Origin: Rhodopirellula sp. P2
Lineage (GTDB): Bacteria > Planctomycetota > Planctomycetia > Pirellulales > Pirellulaceae
NCBI RefSeq assembly: GCF_028768465.1
Contig: NZ_CP118225.1
Location: 4,259,001-4,323,000, forward strand
Reading direction: 5' to 3'
Length of the DNA: 64,000 nt
The notes under the pieces were generated by a model. It worked only from the letters and a program-made list of their open reading frames with translations. It was not told where the DNA came from and made no database searches. The position numbers and the translations under genes were made by a program. This document shows, in pieces, positions 7,206 through 17,600 of the stretch. Within the stretch, counting starts at the first letter, position 1; every line of letters begins with the position of its first letter.

Positions 7206-8873
7206 ATGGATGCATTCAGTCAAAACGATGATCCCGAGACGCCGCCCATCACCGTGGTGGTCGTGGATCATGATGAGTGGCTCCTTGGCACTGCCGTGCC
7301 ATACGATGCTGCGCTGACGATTTGGGCGACGATGTCAGAGGACCCGGCGAATTGGGATGAGGTGGCCGATCATTGGAGGCGATATCGTTGCCCGAGTGTT
7401 TGTGAGTTTGTTGATGGACTGGCGATCCAAACCGGTGGTCGGGAGGAGTCGCTGAAGGCGATTCAGGGGCATTCGAACTGGTTGGCAATCGACATGGTTC
7501 AAAAGCGAATCATGGTTGGCGACGGTGTTCAATCGCTCGGACGCAAGGCGACTTTGGCGATGGATGGTGAAGAAGAAGGGGGGCAGTGTTGCCCGCTTCC
7601 GTTTTGCATCCCCCCGTGGTGGGAATTGCATGAATCGGCGGCTTCGGATGTGGTTGCGAAGCCACGCGAAAGCGAGATGGTCATTCCGCGAACCGATCGG
7701 GCATTCCTCTATGGTTCGCCGATGCTCGAAACTTTTGCCACGCGAATCTTAGAAGCCGGTTGCGATGGCAGGCTGCCAGGCGAGGACTTCAACGATCGCG
7801 AAGCCGACAATGCGCTGCACGGATTGACGGTGGAGGTGCACATGGATTGGTTGATGACCCCACGTGCGGACCTGTCGGGCCGGTGTCCACGCGTTTTGTT
7901 GCATGGTGCCCACGATTGGAGCGATGCGGTCATCTGGGGCCAACAGCAAAGGTTTGAGAATGGAGTCGCGATGATTGCGGCTCCGGATGACGTGGTCGGC
8001 TACGACGATGCGCCGATGGGGCGAGAGGAGATGATCCTGTACTTTGACCTGTGCCGCGAATTGATTCAGGCGGGTTGGTCCTGGTGCGAACGCGAATCCA
8101 ACGAGGAGTGGGAGGGGGATGCGAGTGACGATCGGCGGGAACGATTGATCGCGTGTCTGTCGGCCGTGCGGGATGCTTGGTGGGATCAATCCTATGAAGG
8201 TGGATCGCCGCCTTCCTTCATCGTCGAATGCAGTCGCCGCCGGGTGCCACGTGGGAGCGAGGTCCCGATCGAAGGAATGGATGGCATCGAAAGCGAGGAA
8301 CACGTCGCGGATTGTGATTGCCCCATTTGCGACATGATGGCATCCGGTTTGTTCGGTGTCGGATTCACATCGCTGTCGGGTGATCATCTGGAACTGGACA
8401 ACGAGTTTGCGTTTTCGACTTACGAGTTCAGAGAAGATTGGCAACGAGAGCAAAACGACTATCTTGCGTTCAGTGAAGAAATGGATCGAAAACAGGCTCT
8501 GGGTGACGCGGGAATTGCGGCGGGTGAGAGTGAAGCCGAGGAGTACGCTTCGGCTTGGTCCAGCCCGATGAGTGACCAGGGGCTGCCCGGCGACCCGCGA
8601 GGTCACTTGAAGTTGTCATTCCGTCTCGCGGAGATCATCGGCGATTGGAAGCAGGCAGGGGCTGCGGACGAGACGATCAAGCGATTGAACCGGTCGTTTC
8701 ACAACTACCGAGAATGCACCGAGGATGAGCGAGCAAACGCGAAGGTGGTGCTGCAGGCAACGTTGGAAGAGGTGGCCGCGATGAGTCCCCCGTTGTTGCC
8801 GAAAGTAGCGGATTTTCTCTCGCAAGTGGATGCTCAAGAACGGGCGACAATTGAAAATCGAGGGCGTGAGTGA
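7206..8873 (+). CDS. Hypothetical protein, 555 residues, acidic, with CDCPIC motif
   Basis: No known domain is evident. The protein is acidic and Trp-rich, has no signal peptide, and so is probably cytosolic. Short cysteine clusters (QCCPLPFC near residue 128, and DCDCPICDMM near residue 370) could bind metal. The C-terminal 90 residues are predicted helical. The next 350 bases hold, in another frame, a short stretch ending in a SEC-C zinc motif. I suspect the original gene was longer and lost its tail by a frameshift near 8870 plus a stop. The start ATG is 8 bases after GGCGAGC, a modest ribosome site. Confidence 0.6.
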   Translation: MDAFSQNDDPETPPITVVVVDHDEWLLGTAVPYDAALTIWATMSEDPANWDEVADHWRRYRCPSVCEFVDGLAIQTGGREESLKAIQGHSNWLAIDMVQKRIMVGDGVQSLGRKATLAMDGEEEGGQCCPLPFCIPPWWELHESAASDVVAKPRESEMVIPRTDRAFLYGSPMLETFATRILEAGCDGRLPGEDFNDREADNALHGLTVEVHMDWLMTPRADLSGRCPRVLLHGAHDWSDAVIWGQQQRFENGVAMIAAPDDVVGYDDAPMGREEMILYFDLCRELIQAGWSWCERESNEEWEGDASDDRRERLIACLSAVRDAWWDQSYEGGSPPSFIVECSRRRVPRGSEVPIEGMDGIESEEHVADCDCPICDMMASGLFGVGFTSLSGDHLELDNEFAFSTYEFREDWQREQNDYLAFSEEMDRKQALGDAGIAAGESEAEEYASAWSSPMSDQGLPGDPRGHLKLSFRLAEIIGDWKQAGAADETIKRLNRSFHNYRECTEDERANAKVVLQATLEEVAAMSPPLLPKVADFLSQVDAQERATIENRGRE

Positions 8874-9228
8874 ACCGCTGATTCAACAGGCAGCCCGCGA
8901 GGGAGTCTCGCAACATCGGTTGAGTGCCGAATCGGCAAAGGTGTGCCGCGAGCAACCTGAGAACGCCGCGAAAGTGGTGCGTTCTGATGTGTTGCCACCG
9001 TACTCTCTGGTCGAAGTGATTTCGGAAGGTGGCAAATTCGCTCCCGCCGCGATTCATCACGGCCAGGTTTAGCTCGTATCTGATTTCGAGACACTGGGGG
9101 CCTCGATGTCGATGCAAAGACAGCAACCAGTTCGCACGCTGCGGAACACAGAAAGCAAGGTGGGGCGAAACGACCCTTGTCCGTGTGGCAGCGACAAGAA
9201 GTACAAACAGTGCAGCCTTCGACGTTAG
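8874..9228 (+). pseudogene. Detached SEC-C tail of the upstream gene
   Basis: The frame one base off that of the preceding gene reads on to a TAG at 9070-9072 and continues after it to 9228, ending [18 protein letters not shown]. That is the SEC-C zinc motif, normally CxCGSxKKYKxCC or CH at the end; here the last ligand is Ser. A stop in the middle, the frame change and the missing ligand suggest a decaying 3' end. A 40-residue peptide from the ATG at 9106 is the only possible free product. Confidence 0.45.
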
Positions 9229-9402
9229 TGGATGCCATCTTCTGTGGGGATGCTGGCAGGTATTCGCAGCGGCGTGTGCTCGGTTCGCTGGTGGTGAAAA
9301 CACCTCGTTCAGTTTGCGTGGGGCAATTTCTCTCAAGCGTGGGCGATCATGGAGCAAGCCTTTTGAAGTCCGGAGCGATTGTACGCGACGGTCGGAAAAA
9401 AG

Positions 9403-9462
9403 GAGTCAGGTGCATTTGCCGGAACGGCCCCTGAGGTGCTTCGCACAAAAGGTACCTGACAC
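9403..9462. repeat. Palindromic repeat, GTCAGGT type
   Basis: GTCAGGTGCATTTGC pairs with GCACAAAAGGTACCTGAC about 40 bases on. The structure looks like another dispersed repeat or a bidirectional terminator between convergent genes. The surrounding 9229-9488 shows no gene. Confidence 0.4.
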
Positions 9463-9488
9463 TGATTTCCCACTCATTGCTTGCCTGA

Positions 9489-12071
9489 TCAGCGTGCTTG
9501 ATAGACGTCTGCCTGCGGGTCGCCGCCGGATTTGAGATACGCGATGAGATCGAGTATTTCATCGAGCGTCAGTACATCCAGCAAGCCGGATGGCATGAGC
9601 GACAGATTCGCGGGCGATGTCTGTTCGATTTCCGCTCGCTTCAGCGCCACCGTTTCCGATCGCAGCGAATCGGTTTGGACCGTGATCACGGTTGCGGACA
9701 CCCCGATCGGTCGACCGGTGATGACCTGGCCGCTGTCCAGCACGTAGGTGCTCAGGCGATATTTCTCGTCAATCACTTTGGAAGGCTGGGCAATCGATTC
9801 CAGGAGAGCCTGTTCGTCAAAGCGGCGTCCGACGTGTGTCAGATCCGGTCCCGTGGGGCTGCCCTGTTCGTTCACACGATGGCACTTCATGCACTGTGCT
9901 TTGCCCAGTGCGGCGCGGCCCTGTTCCCATGACCGACCGTGGCGTGCTTGTGGCAGTGCTGATTCCAGTTCGTCCCACGTCCACTGTTTAACGAACGGGG
10001 CGGAAAGCGATTCTGCTTCGTCAGATTTCTCGGCGGCAAGTGCCAGCATGTCCAGCCGAGGTTTCAGGCGTTTCTGTTCGGCATCGGTCAAGTTGGCAAT
10101 CGCATCTTCACGGATCTGTTGCAGGGAGACGCTCAATAACTTCCCGCCCCGATAACTGCGAGCGGCCAGCAGCGAATCGAAAAAGGACTCGCGCGTTTCA
10201 GCCGTCCAGCCTTCGGCAACACGAGCCAGCCGCTGCGAATAAAAGATGGCATCTTCCTGACTGATCGCTGTGTGGATCAATTCGACGGTGCGTGGCAAAA
10301 CGTCGGGTGCCTGCAGGTAGATCAGCAAGCCACACAACTCACGATTCACGTAGCTGCTTGCCTGTGGATACAACGGGTCCAGTCGCGTCAGCACTTGGGA
10401 TCGGTCCGATTCAGAAGGATGGCCCTGGCGGATGAAGCTCAATTGCCAGACCCGCAGTGCGTCGAGCAATTGTTCTCGGTCCAGTGTCGCCAGCGGCAGT
10501 CGATCCAACGCCGCCAACAAGGCGGGCTGATCTTCAGCACGCCCCAGTCGAGCCAGCGCCAGCAGCGCGGCAATCGACGCGGTCGGCCGCGATTCGTTCA
10601 ACGCACGTTCCCTCCACAGGGCAGGATCTTGGCGTTCGATGGCCAGTCGGGCGGCAAATCGCAGCCAGCGATCTTGACTGTTCAAGTGCGGCCACGCGGC
10701 GTCAATCGCTTGGGCGTCGCGTTTGCTGTGCCATTGTTCCAACTCGCGCCGCAGGGCACGTGCCGAAGCGGCTTGCTGTGCCTGCTCAGATTGCTGTGGC
10801 TGCTCGGTTTGTTCGGCGGTGTGCGATGCTGCCGCGGCGTCGGGACCTTCGTAGGTAATTCGATACAGTCCTGATTGAGAACCGCGACCTCCGGTGATGA
10901 AGTACATGGCTCCATCGGGCCCAAACGTCAGGTCGCAGACGTTCAGTGCGCCACCTTCCAGGAACACCTTGTGTTCGGCTTCATAGCTGGCGCCACGAGG
11001 TGTCAATTGGACCTGGAAGATGCGACCGTGCTGCCAGTCGCCCATGAACAACGCGCCACGGTATCCGGGTGGAAAGTGAGATCGCGTGCCGAACTCCAAA
11101 CCCGTGGGGGAACCCAATCCGGTATCGAGCGTGGTGGGCAGAGAGTCGGCGAAGTACTCCGGCCACTTGCCGGTGCCCCAGCGCCAACCGTATTCGCCGC
11201 CGGAGACAACGTGATTCAACCGAGTCGGGCGGTACCATGGCAGCCCGACATCCCATTCCATGTCAGCGTCATAGGTGAACAGTTCGCCGTCCTCGTTGAA
11301 GGCGACGTCGAACTGGTTCCGGAAACCTCCCGCGATGATCTCCCAGTTCTTCCCCTCGGGATCCGTCTTGGCAACATACCCCACGCGAATGTCTTGGACG
11401 GCGTCCCGCGACTCAGGCAACAGGTGGTCATCCTGGGGATCCCGGTAGGGCGAATCGACCGCGAAACCCTCCGGAAACGCCACGTCATTGCCGTTGACAA
11501 TGTACAGCATGTTGTCGGGGCCCAACACAACTTGATTGGGACCGTGTCCATAGCGACTTTGGTAATCGAACGACTTGAGTTCTTCAACGGAATCAAACTG
11601 GTCATCACCGGTTGTGTCGCGCAACCGATAGAATCCGCTGGCGTTGGTCGCACACACATACAGACTGTCGTGTGCCCAGACGATTCCACGACAATGCGGC
11701 AACGTGTTCTCGATCACTTCGAAGCGATCCACACGCTCACGGTCGTCGCTCAAAGACAACCTGACCACACCCCGTTTGTCGCGACCCAGAATGATTCGGC
11801 CACGATCGTCGAACGTCATGCTGATCCACGAACCTTCGCCCTGTTTCGCGGATCGCAACAATTGAGCCCGAAAACCGTCTGGCAAAGAAATCGATTCCAC
11901 CGGAGTCGCTTGGCCACCACCGGGAAGATCGTCATCGCTGTGCAGGGGCGAGACGACAAGGCACAACAGCAACAGAGTCCCGCCAGCAACGCCATGAGGT
12001 TGGCGGCAACGGAGTCGAAAAGCGAGACTTCGCAGATTCACAATCAGGTTCCCTGCGGGCAAGTGGTTCAC
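9489..12071 (-). CDS. PVC-type heme-binding membrane-bound dehydrogenase homologue
   Basis: The 860-residue exported protein has three parts. A signal peptide ends near residue 45. A beta-propeller resembling soluble glucose/sorbosone dehydrogenases covers about residues 55-415 (repeats such as GPDNMLYIVNGND and FGPDGAMYFITGG). A HEAT-like helical region lies at about 430-690. A C-terminal cytochrome c domain of the planctomycete/Verrucomicrobia type has CMKCH as heme site and Met in LMPSGLL as likely sixth ligand. A Gln/Ala-rich linker follows the propeller. Such proteins are expected in the periplasm, possibly oxidising sugars and passing electrons to the attached heme; the substrate is unknown. 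The gene is monocistronic in appearance. Confidence 0.85.
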   Translation of the reverse strand: MNHLPAGNLIVNLRSLAFRLRCRQPHGVAGGTLLLLCLVVSPLHSDDDLPGGGQATPVESISLPDGFRAQLLRSAKQGEGSWISMTFDDRGRIILGRDKRGVVRLSLSDDRERVDRFEVIENTLPHCRGIVWAHDSLYVCATNASGFYRLRDTTGDDQFDSVEELKSFDYQSRYGHGPNQVVLGPDNMLYIVNGNDVAFPEGFAVDSPYRDPQDDHLLPESRDAVQDIRVGYVAKTDPEGKNWEIIAGGFRNQFDVAFNEDGELFTYDADMEWDVGLPWYRPTRLNHVVSGGEYGWRWGTGKWPEYFADSLPTTLDTGLGSPTGLEFGTRSHFPPGYRGALFMGDWQHGRIFQVQLTPRGASYEAEHKVFLEGGALNVCDLTFGPDGAMYFITGGRGSQSGLYRITYEGPDAAAASHTAEQTEQPQQSEQAQQAASARALRRELEQWHSKRDAQAIDAAWPHLNSQDRWLRFAARLAIERQDPALWRERALNESRPTASIAALLALARLGRAEDQPALLAALDRLPLATLDREQLLDALRVWQLSFIRQGHPSESDRSQVLTRLDPLYPQASSYVNRELCGLLIYLQAPDVLPRTVELIHTAISQEDAIFYSQRLARVAEGWTAETRESFFDSLLAARSYRGGKLLSVSLQQIREDAIANLTDAEQKRLKPRLDMLALAAEKSDEAESLSAPFVKQWTWDELESALPQARHGRSWEQGRAALGKAQCMKCHRVNEQGSPTGPDLTHVGRRFDEQALLESIAQPSKVIDEKYRLSTYVLDSGQVITGRPIGVSATVITVQTDSLRSETVALKRAEIEQTSPANLSLMPSGLLDVLTLDEILDLIAYLKSGGDPQADVYQAR

Positions 12072-12559
12072 GGTTGGATCAAAACCGAATCAGTCAGCCC
12101 GAATTGAAAACAGGTGTCAGGACTTGTGACTTGGGTCTTCCGCGCGGGCAGAGGGCGGATTCGAGGTCAAGGTCGAGGTCGAGGCGATGTGCGACCGATT
12201 CTACCCACGTTGCGTGTCCCAATGGGGAGGCAGCCGTCTTCCAGAGTTTGCGCTTTTGGGCGTTCGCCTGGGACTCGAAGTTATTGGTCTGTCATGAGTT
12301 TTCACCTGTCCGTTTGTACCCTGCAAATTGGAGCGATCTCCCGAAGGGATGAAAGAGAGTCGCCGGGGTACGCAGGGCGAAACGCAGGGAATGCGTTCCG
12401 GCGATTCGAGGTAGCAAAGTATCGGGGTGCTGAGCACGCCCCGGTTGTTTGTTGGATGGGAGGAGGGGCGTGGGCTACGGTGAGAACTTGGTTCGTGTGT
12501 GGGACACCACAGCGATGGTTGTTGGCGTGGGTGCCGATCGGCCAAGTGCGCTCGTTCCT
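12072..12559. other. Intergenic, no gene supported
   Basis: The stretch contains a short GAGGTC-rich simple repeat (around 12160-12185). Frames on both strands are inconsistent, although a few pieces look like decayed coding sequence leading into the adaptor fragment that follows. Confidence 0.4.
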
Positions 12560-12725
12560 GGCGAGCCGTCAACGCAGGTCGAAGGACGAATCAACAGCAC
12601 TCATCCGGAGCTGCGTCCGGGATCGAGAATTCAATTGGATGAGGTGTTGTTGGAACTTGATGACTCGGACCGCCGCTCTCGAATCCAGGAATTGAATGCC
12701 ACAATTGACCAGCAAATTTCTGATC
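12560..12725 (+). pseudogene. HlyD/membrane-fusion adaptor fragment
   Basis: About 55 codons resemble the barrel-sandwich start of HlyD-type adaptors: VEGRINSTHPELRPG, then DEVLLELDDSDRRSRIQEL leading into a coiled-coil start. The reading is cut off where a palindromic repeat (12733-12776) begins. Nothing upstream supplies a signal peptide or downstream the rest of the adaptor, so this is a remnant. Confidence 0.4.
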
Positions 12726-12732
12726 GTGATCG

Positions 12733-12776
12733 GCTTCCAGTCAGTGTTCCTCGCAATCACAGGCTGGAAGCCTATG
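12733..12776. repeat. GGCTTCCAG/CTGGAAGCC palindromic repeat
   Basis: Nine-bp arms flank about 24 bases. On the minus strand it reads as GFQPVIARNTDWKP, a peptide that I recall seeing as spurious coding in planctomycete genomes. It truncates the adaptor fragment. Confidence 0.5.
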
Positions 12777-12953
12777 CCACCTATGTTCCGATCAAACCAA
12801 CGCACGCCGGAGCAGCGAATGCCAACGAAATCCTTGGTTCGGGGCGCGGGGGTTGCCCAAATTGTTCCATCAGAGTGAACCGCTGAGTCGCTCGACCAGG
12901 ACGCTGGGCCGGTCGGGGCGGTGCTGGTCGGTGAGGTGCGGTAGCGCTTGCCT

Positions 12954-14201
12954 TTAAAAGCTCGCTCCCATCCAGGCTCCCAACACGGTGCTGTTGGGGA
13001 TGTTGCCGGTGCCCCCGGGGTGCACGATGTACTGGATCGCTGGTTGAAGATAGAACGCGGGACAAAGTTGGATGCGGTGGCCCAGTTCGTAAACCCATTC
13101 TCCGTCGACCTCTTCTCCGATGGAGTCGCCATAGTCGTCGCTGAGTTCGCCGTAGGTGGCAAAGAAAACGGTGTGGTCCTCTTCGCGTCCAGGAAGAAGT
13201 CCCTTCTGATTGATCCCGGCACTGATTTGCAGGGGAGTCTTGGCGACTTGGTCTTCGTCGGAATGGCTTGCGAAAGCAAACGCGACGCAGTCTGGTGCGA
13301 GTTCCAGTTCGGCGTGACCGTACAAACGTAAAAACTCATCGGTGGTGCCAACGCCATCGAAGTTGTCAAATTCAAAGAACGAGTGGACTGCGCCCAAGAA
13401 CATGCGTGCGGGGCGTCCACCAATTTCAGGCGTCCAATCGTACTGGGTGATGAGCGAGACCCCGTCGCTGCCACGGATGCTGAAGTCGAGTCCGTGCTGG
13501 GTGAAGTCCCACATGCCATCTCCGATTTGATAAACACCGAACTGAATTTGGTGTCGAACGTTGGGAGCGACCTTCACTCGTCCGCCCCAGACCGGATAGG
13601 GAAAGGAGGTGATGATGTTTTCTAACAGCATGGCTCGGATCGGGCCGTTGATCGCAGTGCTGAGGGAATAGCGATACAAACCGTTGTTTGCGAAGTCGGT
13701 GTCGGCGGAAACACGGCCAAATTTCAAGGCAACGTCGTCGCAGAACGATTTCTCAATCCACAACTGATACAGATAGCCGACCTGCCCGCCGTAGATGCAC
13801 ATCGGGTCGTAGATTCCACCGACCGCCGAGCTGACACTGTCTCCGTGACGTTCGACCATGGAAATCTTCAGGGTGGTCCCGTGCCAGCCCCACATCCGTT
13901 CCAAATCCAGGTCCGCACCGGCATAGATCTGACCGGTGTACGCGTCGTCGGCGGCCAGGCCTCCATCAACGTTCGCTGCGAAGATGGAGTCGTAGTAGAG
14001 GAACGGAGTGACACCCGTTTCTTCCAGGCGGGGGCGTGTTCCACACCAGTCACCGAGCAGATGGTTCTCGAAGGGCGTGGGCTCGTCGAGCAGCATTGTA
14101 TCGCACGTTGACTCGGAAACGCAGCGGAGGTCCAGCTCTTGGCCGCATGCTGAATGCAGGCCGAAGGCTGCAAGCAATGTGATCAATGCCTTGATATTCA
14201 T
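12954..14201 (-). CDS. OprB-type carbohydrate porin
   Basis: The 415-residue protein looks like an outer-membrane beta-barrel of the OprB family. A signal peptide (about 1-20) precedes the family hallmark GDWCGTRPRLEETGV (around residues 50-65), where OprB proteins have GDWGGxR. Alternating polar/apolar strands follow throughout. The chain ends in Phe, as barrel proteins recognised by the BAM machinery do. Family members allow passive uptake of sugars. The unusual number of cysteines in the first 60 residues could form a disulfide. It is transcribed divergently from the TpsA gene across a 420-base gap. An alternative start is not needed; the ATG at the signal peptide fits. Confidence 0.75.
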   Translation of the reverse strand: MNIKALITLLAAFGLHSACGQELDLRCVSESTCDTMLLDEPTPFENHLLGDWCGTRPRLEETGVTPFLYYDSIFAANVDGGLAADDAYTGQIYAGADLDLERMWGWHGTTLKISMVERHGDSVSSAVGGIYDPMCIYGGQVGYLYQLWIEKSFCDDVALKFGRVSADTDFANNGLYRYSLSTAINGPIRAMLLENIITSFPYPVWGGRVKVAPNVRHQIQFGVYQIGDGMWDFTQHGLDFSIRGSDGVSLITQYDWTPEIGGRPARMFLGAVHSFFEFDNFDGVGTTDEFLRLYGHAELELAPDCVAFAFASHSDEDQVAKTPLQISAGINQKGLLPGREEDHTVFFATYGELSDDYGDSIGEEVDGEWVYELGHRIQLCPAFYLQPAIQYIVHPGGTGNIPNSTVLGAWMGASF

Positions 14202-14622
14202 TGCCGCAGAAGTTGCTAGAGAGACCGGGGTGCAACCAAACGCGGTTCGGACTTCGAAACGTTTGGTGTTTTAGGTCGTGATCGGTTGGGGCCAGTTGGA
14301 CGGTGAAGGAATCTCGTGGGAGTCAAAACAAACTTGAGTCGGAAATGCCGTTTGGCTGAGAACTCCTGCCTGACCCGCATCACTTTCCAACGATTGCGTC
14401 TGCTTTGCGGCCTCACGCAGGAAGTCGCATTTGGTTGGATGCCATGTGGCTTGAGTCAAAGTTTGAATGTCCGCCTGGTGGGACTCTGCGGACTCTTTCG
14501 CGATTGGGTGAACTCTGTCGATGATATTCGATCGTTCTTTCTCTCCGGGTTCTGTCAAACGTGTAAGAGTTCTGGATCGTTCGCTATCGGACAAAAATTT
14601 GAAATCTCATCTGGGGCACAAG
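14202..14622. other. Divergent promoter region between porin and TpsA genes
   Basis: The gap must hold promoters for both directions. I see no gene; frames in the last 100 bases belong to an upstream extension of the TpsA frame. No operator could be identified by eye. Confidence 0.4.
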
Positions 14623-17600
14623 ATGAAACGTTGCTTGACGAAGAAGACAGACCGCCGATCGAACGGTCAACACAATGGTGGCAGTGGAGTTCGACTAACT
14701 CGAACCAGCGTCGTTCGAAAACGTTTGCTTCTTGCCGCGATCTTGGCGGGATGCTCGATGCCTGGAGCGTTGTTTGCCCAGGCTCCCGTGGGTGGCAACA
14801 TTGTCGCGGGTGCAGGAACCATCGATCACAGCGTCAGCAACCTGACCAACATCACCACATCGACCGATCGAGCGGTGATCAACTGGGACGACTTCTCCGT
14901 CGGCAGTGGGCACACTGTCAACTTCGATCAGCTCAGTTCGAATTCGGCAGTCCTGAACCGCGTGATTGGTTCAGCACCTCAGTCGTTGATCAATGGGGCC
15001 ATCACGTCGAACGGGAACGTGTTCGTTTCCAACGCCAGTGGAGTGGTCATTGGCAGCACCGGTGTCATCAACACCAACGGGTTCACCGCCACAACGTTGG
15101 ACATCACCAACGATCGGTTCATGAGCGGTGATCTGTCTTTCGGTGGCAATTCGAACGCGGCAGTCATCAACAACGGTTTGATCTCGACCGGTGACGGGGG
15201 AGCCAACCTGATCGCCTCGCAAGTGTTCAATAATGGCACGATTGAATCAACGGGCAACATCAATCTGGCCACCGGTGGCCAACTGAAGATGGCGGGCGGA
15301 CGCTATATCCAAGCGGATTTGGAAACGATCAGCAGTGGAATCTCGAAGGGATCGTCGCTGATTCAGAACAGTGGAACGATTCGCGCGATTGGTGGATTGA
15401 ACGTCGGCGGCGAAGTGTACTTGGTCAATCCCAACGGCAACATCGTCAACGACGCGACGATCATCGCGGCTTTGTCCAATCCAGATGGAACCCAATCGGG
15501 CGGGCGGGTCGAAATGATCGCTTCCGCGGATGCGTCACTGAAGAATGCATCGATCGACGTCAGTGGGAAAGTGGGTGGCCGGGTGGTCGTGACAGGCGAA
15601 TCGGTGGAGATGACTTCGTCCAAGGTGGATGCGTCTGGTGAGTTGGGTGGTGGTGAGGTTCGTGTCGGGGGCGGTTGGAAAGGGCAGGACGCCACGGTTG
15701 CCAATGCGACCACGACGAACATTTCGGCCGACAGTCAAATCAGCGTGGATGCCACGGTGGATGGTGACGCGGGTTCTGTCGTTGTATGGGCTGACAAAGC
15801 GACCGATTTCGCGGGCCAGATCAACGCCCGAGCACTAGGCGACGGTGACGGCGGGCAGGCGGAAGTTTCTGGCAAGCAAGAATTGGTGTTCTCCGGCAAC
15901 GCTGACATGAGAGCGAGCCGTCTCGACGGCGAGCACGGCACCCTGTTGCTGGATCCTGCCTCGTTCACACTGGATTCCAGCAACCAAGACGCGATTCGGG
16001 CTCAATGGGGATCGGGCAACTTGGTGATCGAAGCGGAGGAAACGATCGACATCGAGGTGGACCTGTTTCCCACCCTGTCATCCGGTGGTGACGAGAAAGG
16101 TTACAACGACGGATCGAAGACGACATTGACACTGCGTGAGCAGACCGGTGGCGACGGAGCCGTTGACATCACGATCGCGGCGGAGATGCGTGACAGTCGT
16201 CAGGGCTCCGCTGCCGTTGAGATCAATGCGGGAACGGGAAGCGTGACCGTGACCGAGGACGGGAAAATCAGCTCGAATCTGGGCGGGAACAGTGATGTCA
16301 TCGTTTCCGCGAACTCGTTCGATGTGGCGGGCAGCGTTTGGATCAACAAACTGGTCGCGACAGGCAACGAGAGCGTCGGGGTGGGGAGTGCCACCACAGG
16401 CACGATGAACCTCAGCGACGAAACGATGTCGAACATCGGTACGCTTGAGATCCAAGGCAGTGACTTTGATGTCGACATGGGGGGCCCCGCGAGTTCCTAT
16501 TCGACGCTGAAGTTAGTCGGTGAGACGGTCAACATCGATCGTTTCGAGGGATACTCGCTGAACATTGAGTCCAATGATTTGACGATCACTGGGCCTGTGA
16601 CCGGCGGTGGAAGCTTTCGATTCATCGGCCAAGCCAACCAGTCGATTGGGCTGGGAAGCGGCAGCGGTGATCTGCAGTTTTCCAAAGCGATCCTGGCGGG
16701 GATCACGGGGTTCTATTCGTTCGAGATGGGGCACAACACCGATTCGGGAAGTGACATCTCCATCGTGGATGCTGGGTTGGACTTCAATACGGTGACTTTG
16801 CGAGGTTCCTCGATCGACATTGATCGGTTATCGATTGGGACCAATCTGTACATGTACACGGACAGCCTGAACGTCCAAAACGCTCTGACCAAGACGGCGG
16901 ACACCGGGACGCTCAATCTCACGTCGATGACCAACAATCGGTCCGTTGGTCTTGGAGACGGCACCGCTGGCCTGCTTCAGGTCTCGGCGGACGAGTTTGC
17001 ACATCTTGGACGTTACAGCTATTTGGAGGTCAATGTCGGCTTCGGGGACGTCACCGTGGCGATGGACTTCACCGGCAACTACGACAATCGAATCGAAGTG
17101 GACAACGCCAACGGATTGATTCACCTGAATGGTGTCAGTGTTGATAGCAGCCTGTTCCAATTGATCAGCAATGACCTGCAGGTTTCCGATGCGGTCACAG
17201 GTGACATCGATAACACGGCGCTGGCCCTGTACGCAGGCGTCTCGCGGATGGCGGTTGGTTCGGCTGCGTCTGGTGATTGGACCTTGGACAACACCGAGTT
17301 TGCCTTCCTCAGCAACTTTCAAAAACTAACGCTTCACAACACCCAAACCAATGGGATGTTGGACGTGGTGGGATTTGAGATCGGCAACGAATTGGATTTC
17401 AGTTCGATCACCCCGGGGGAGGTTAACTTCTTGAGTGACTCGATGCGACTGAGTGATGTTTCCGTTCCGAAAGCACTGAATATCTCGGTCTACAGTGGGC
17501 TGGCGTTTGACGGCGGCGTGACAACGGATGATCCGACGAGTTCCTTGACCATCACGGCGGGGCGTGCATCGTTTGGCTCCGGCGGTTCGAGCACCATTGG

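Noticed and set aside
10875..12107. 410-codon plus-strand frame
   Set aside because: It is the mirror of the heme-binding dehydrogenase gene on the other strand, which has clear domains and a signal peptide.
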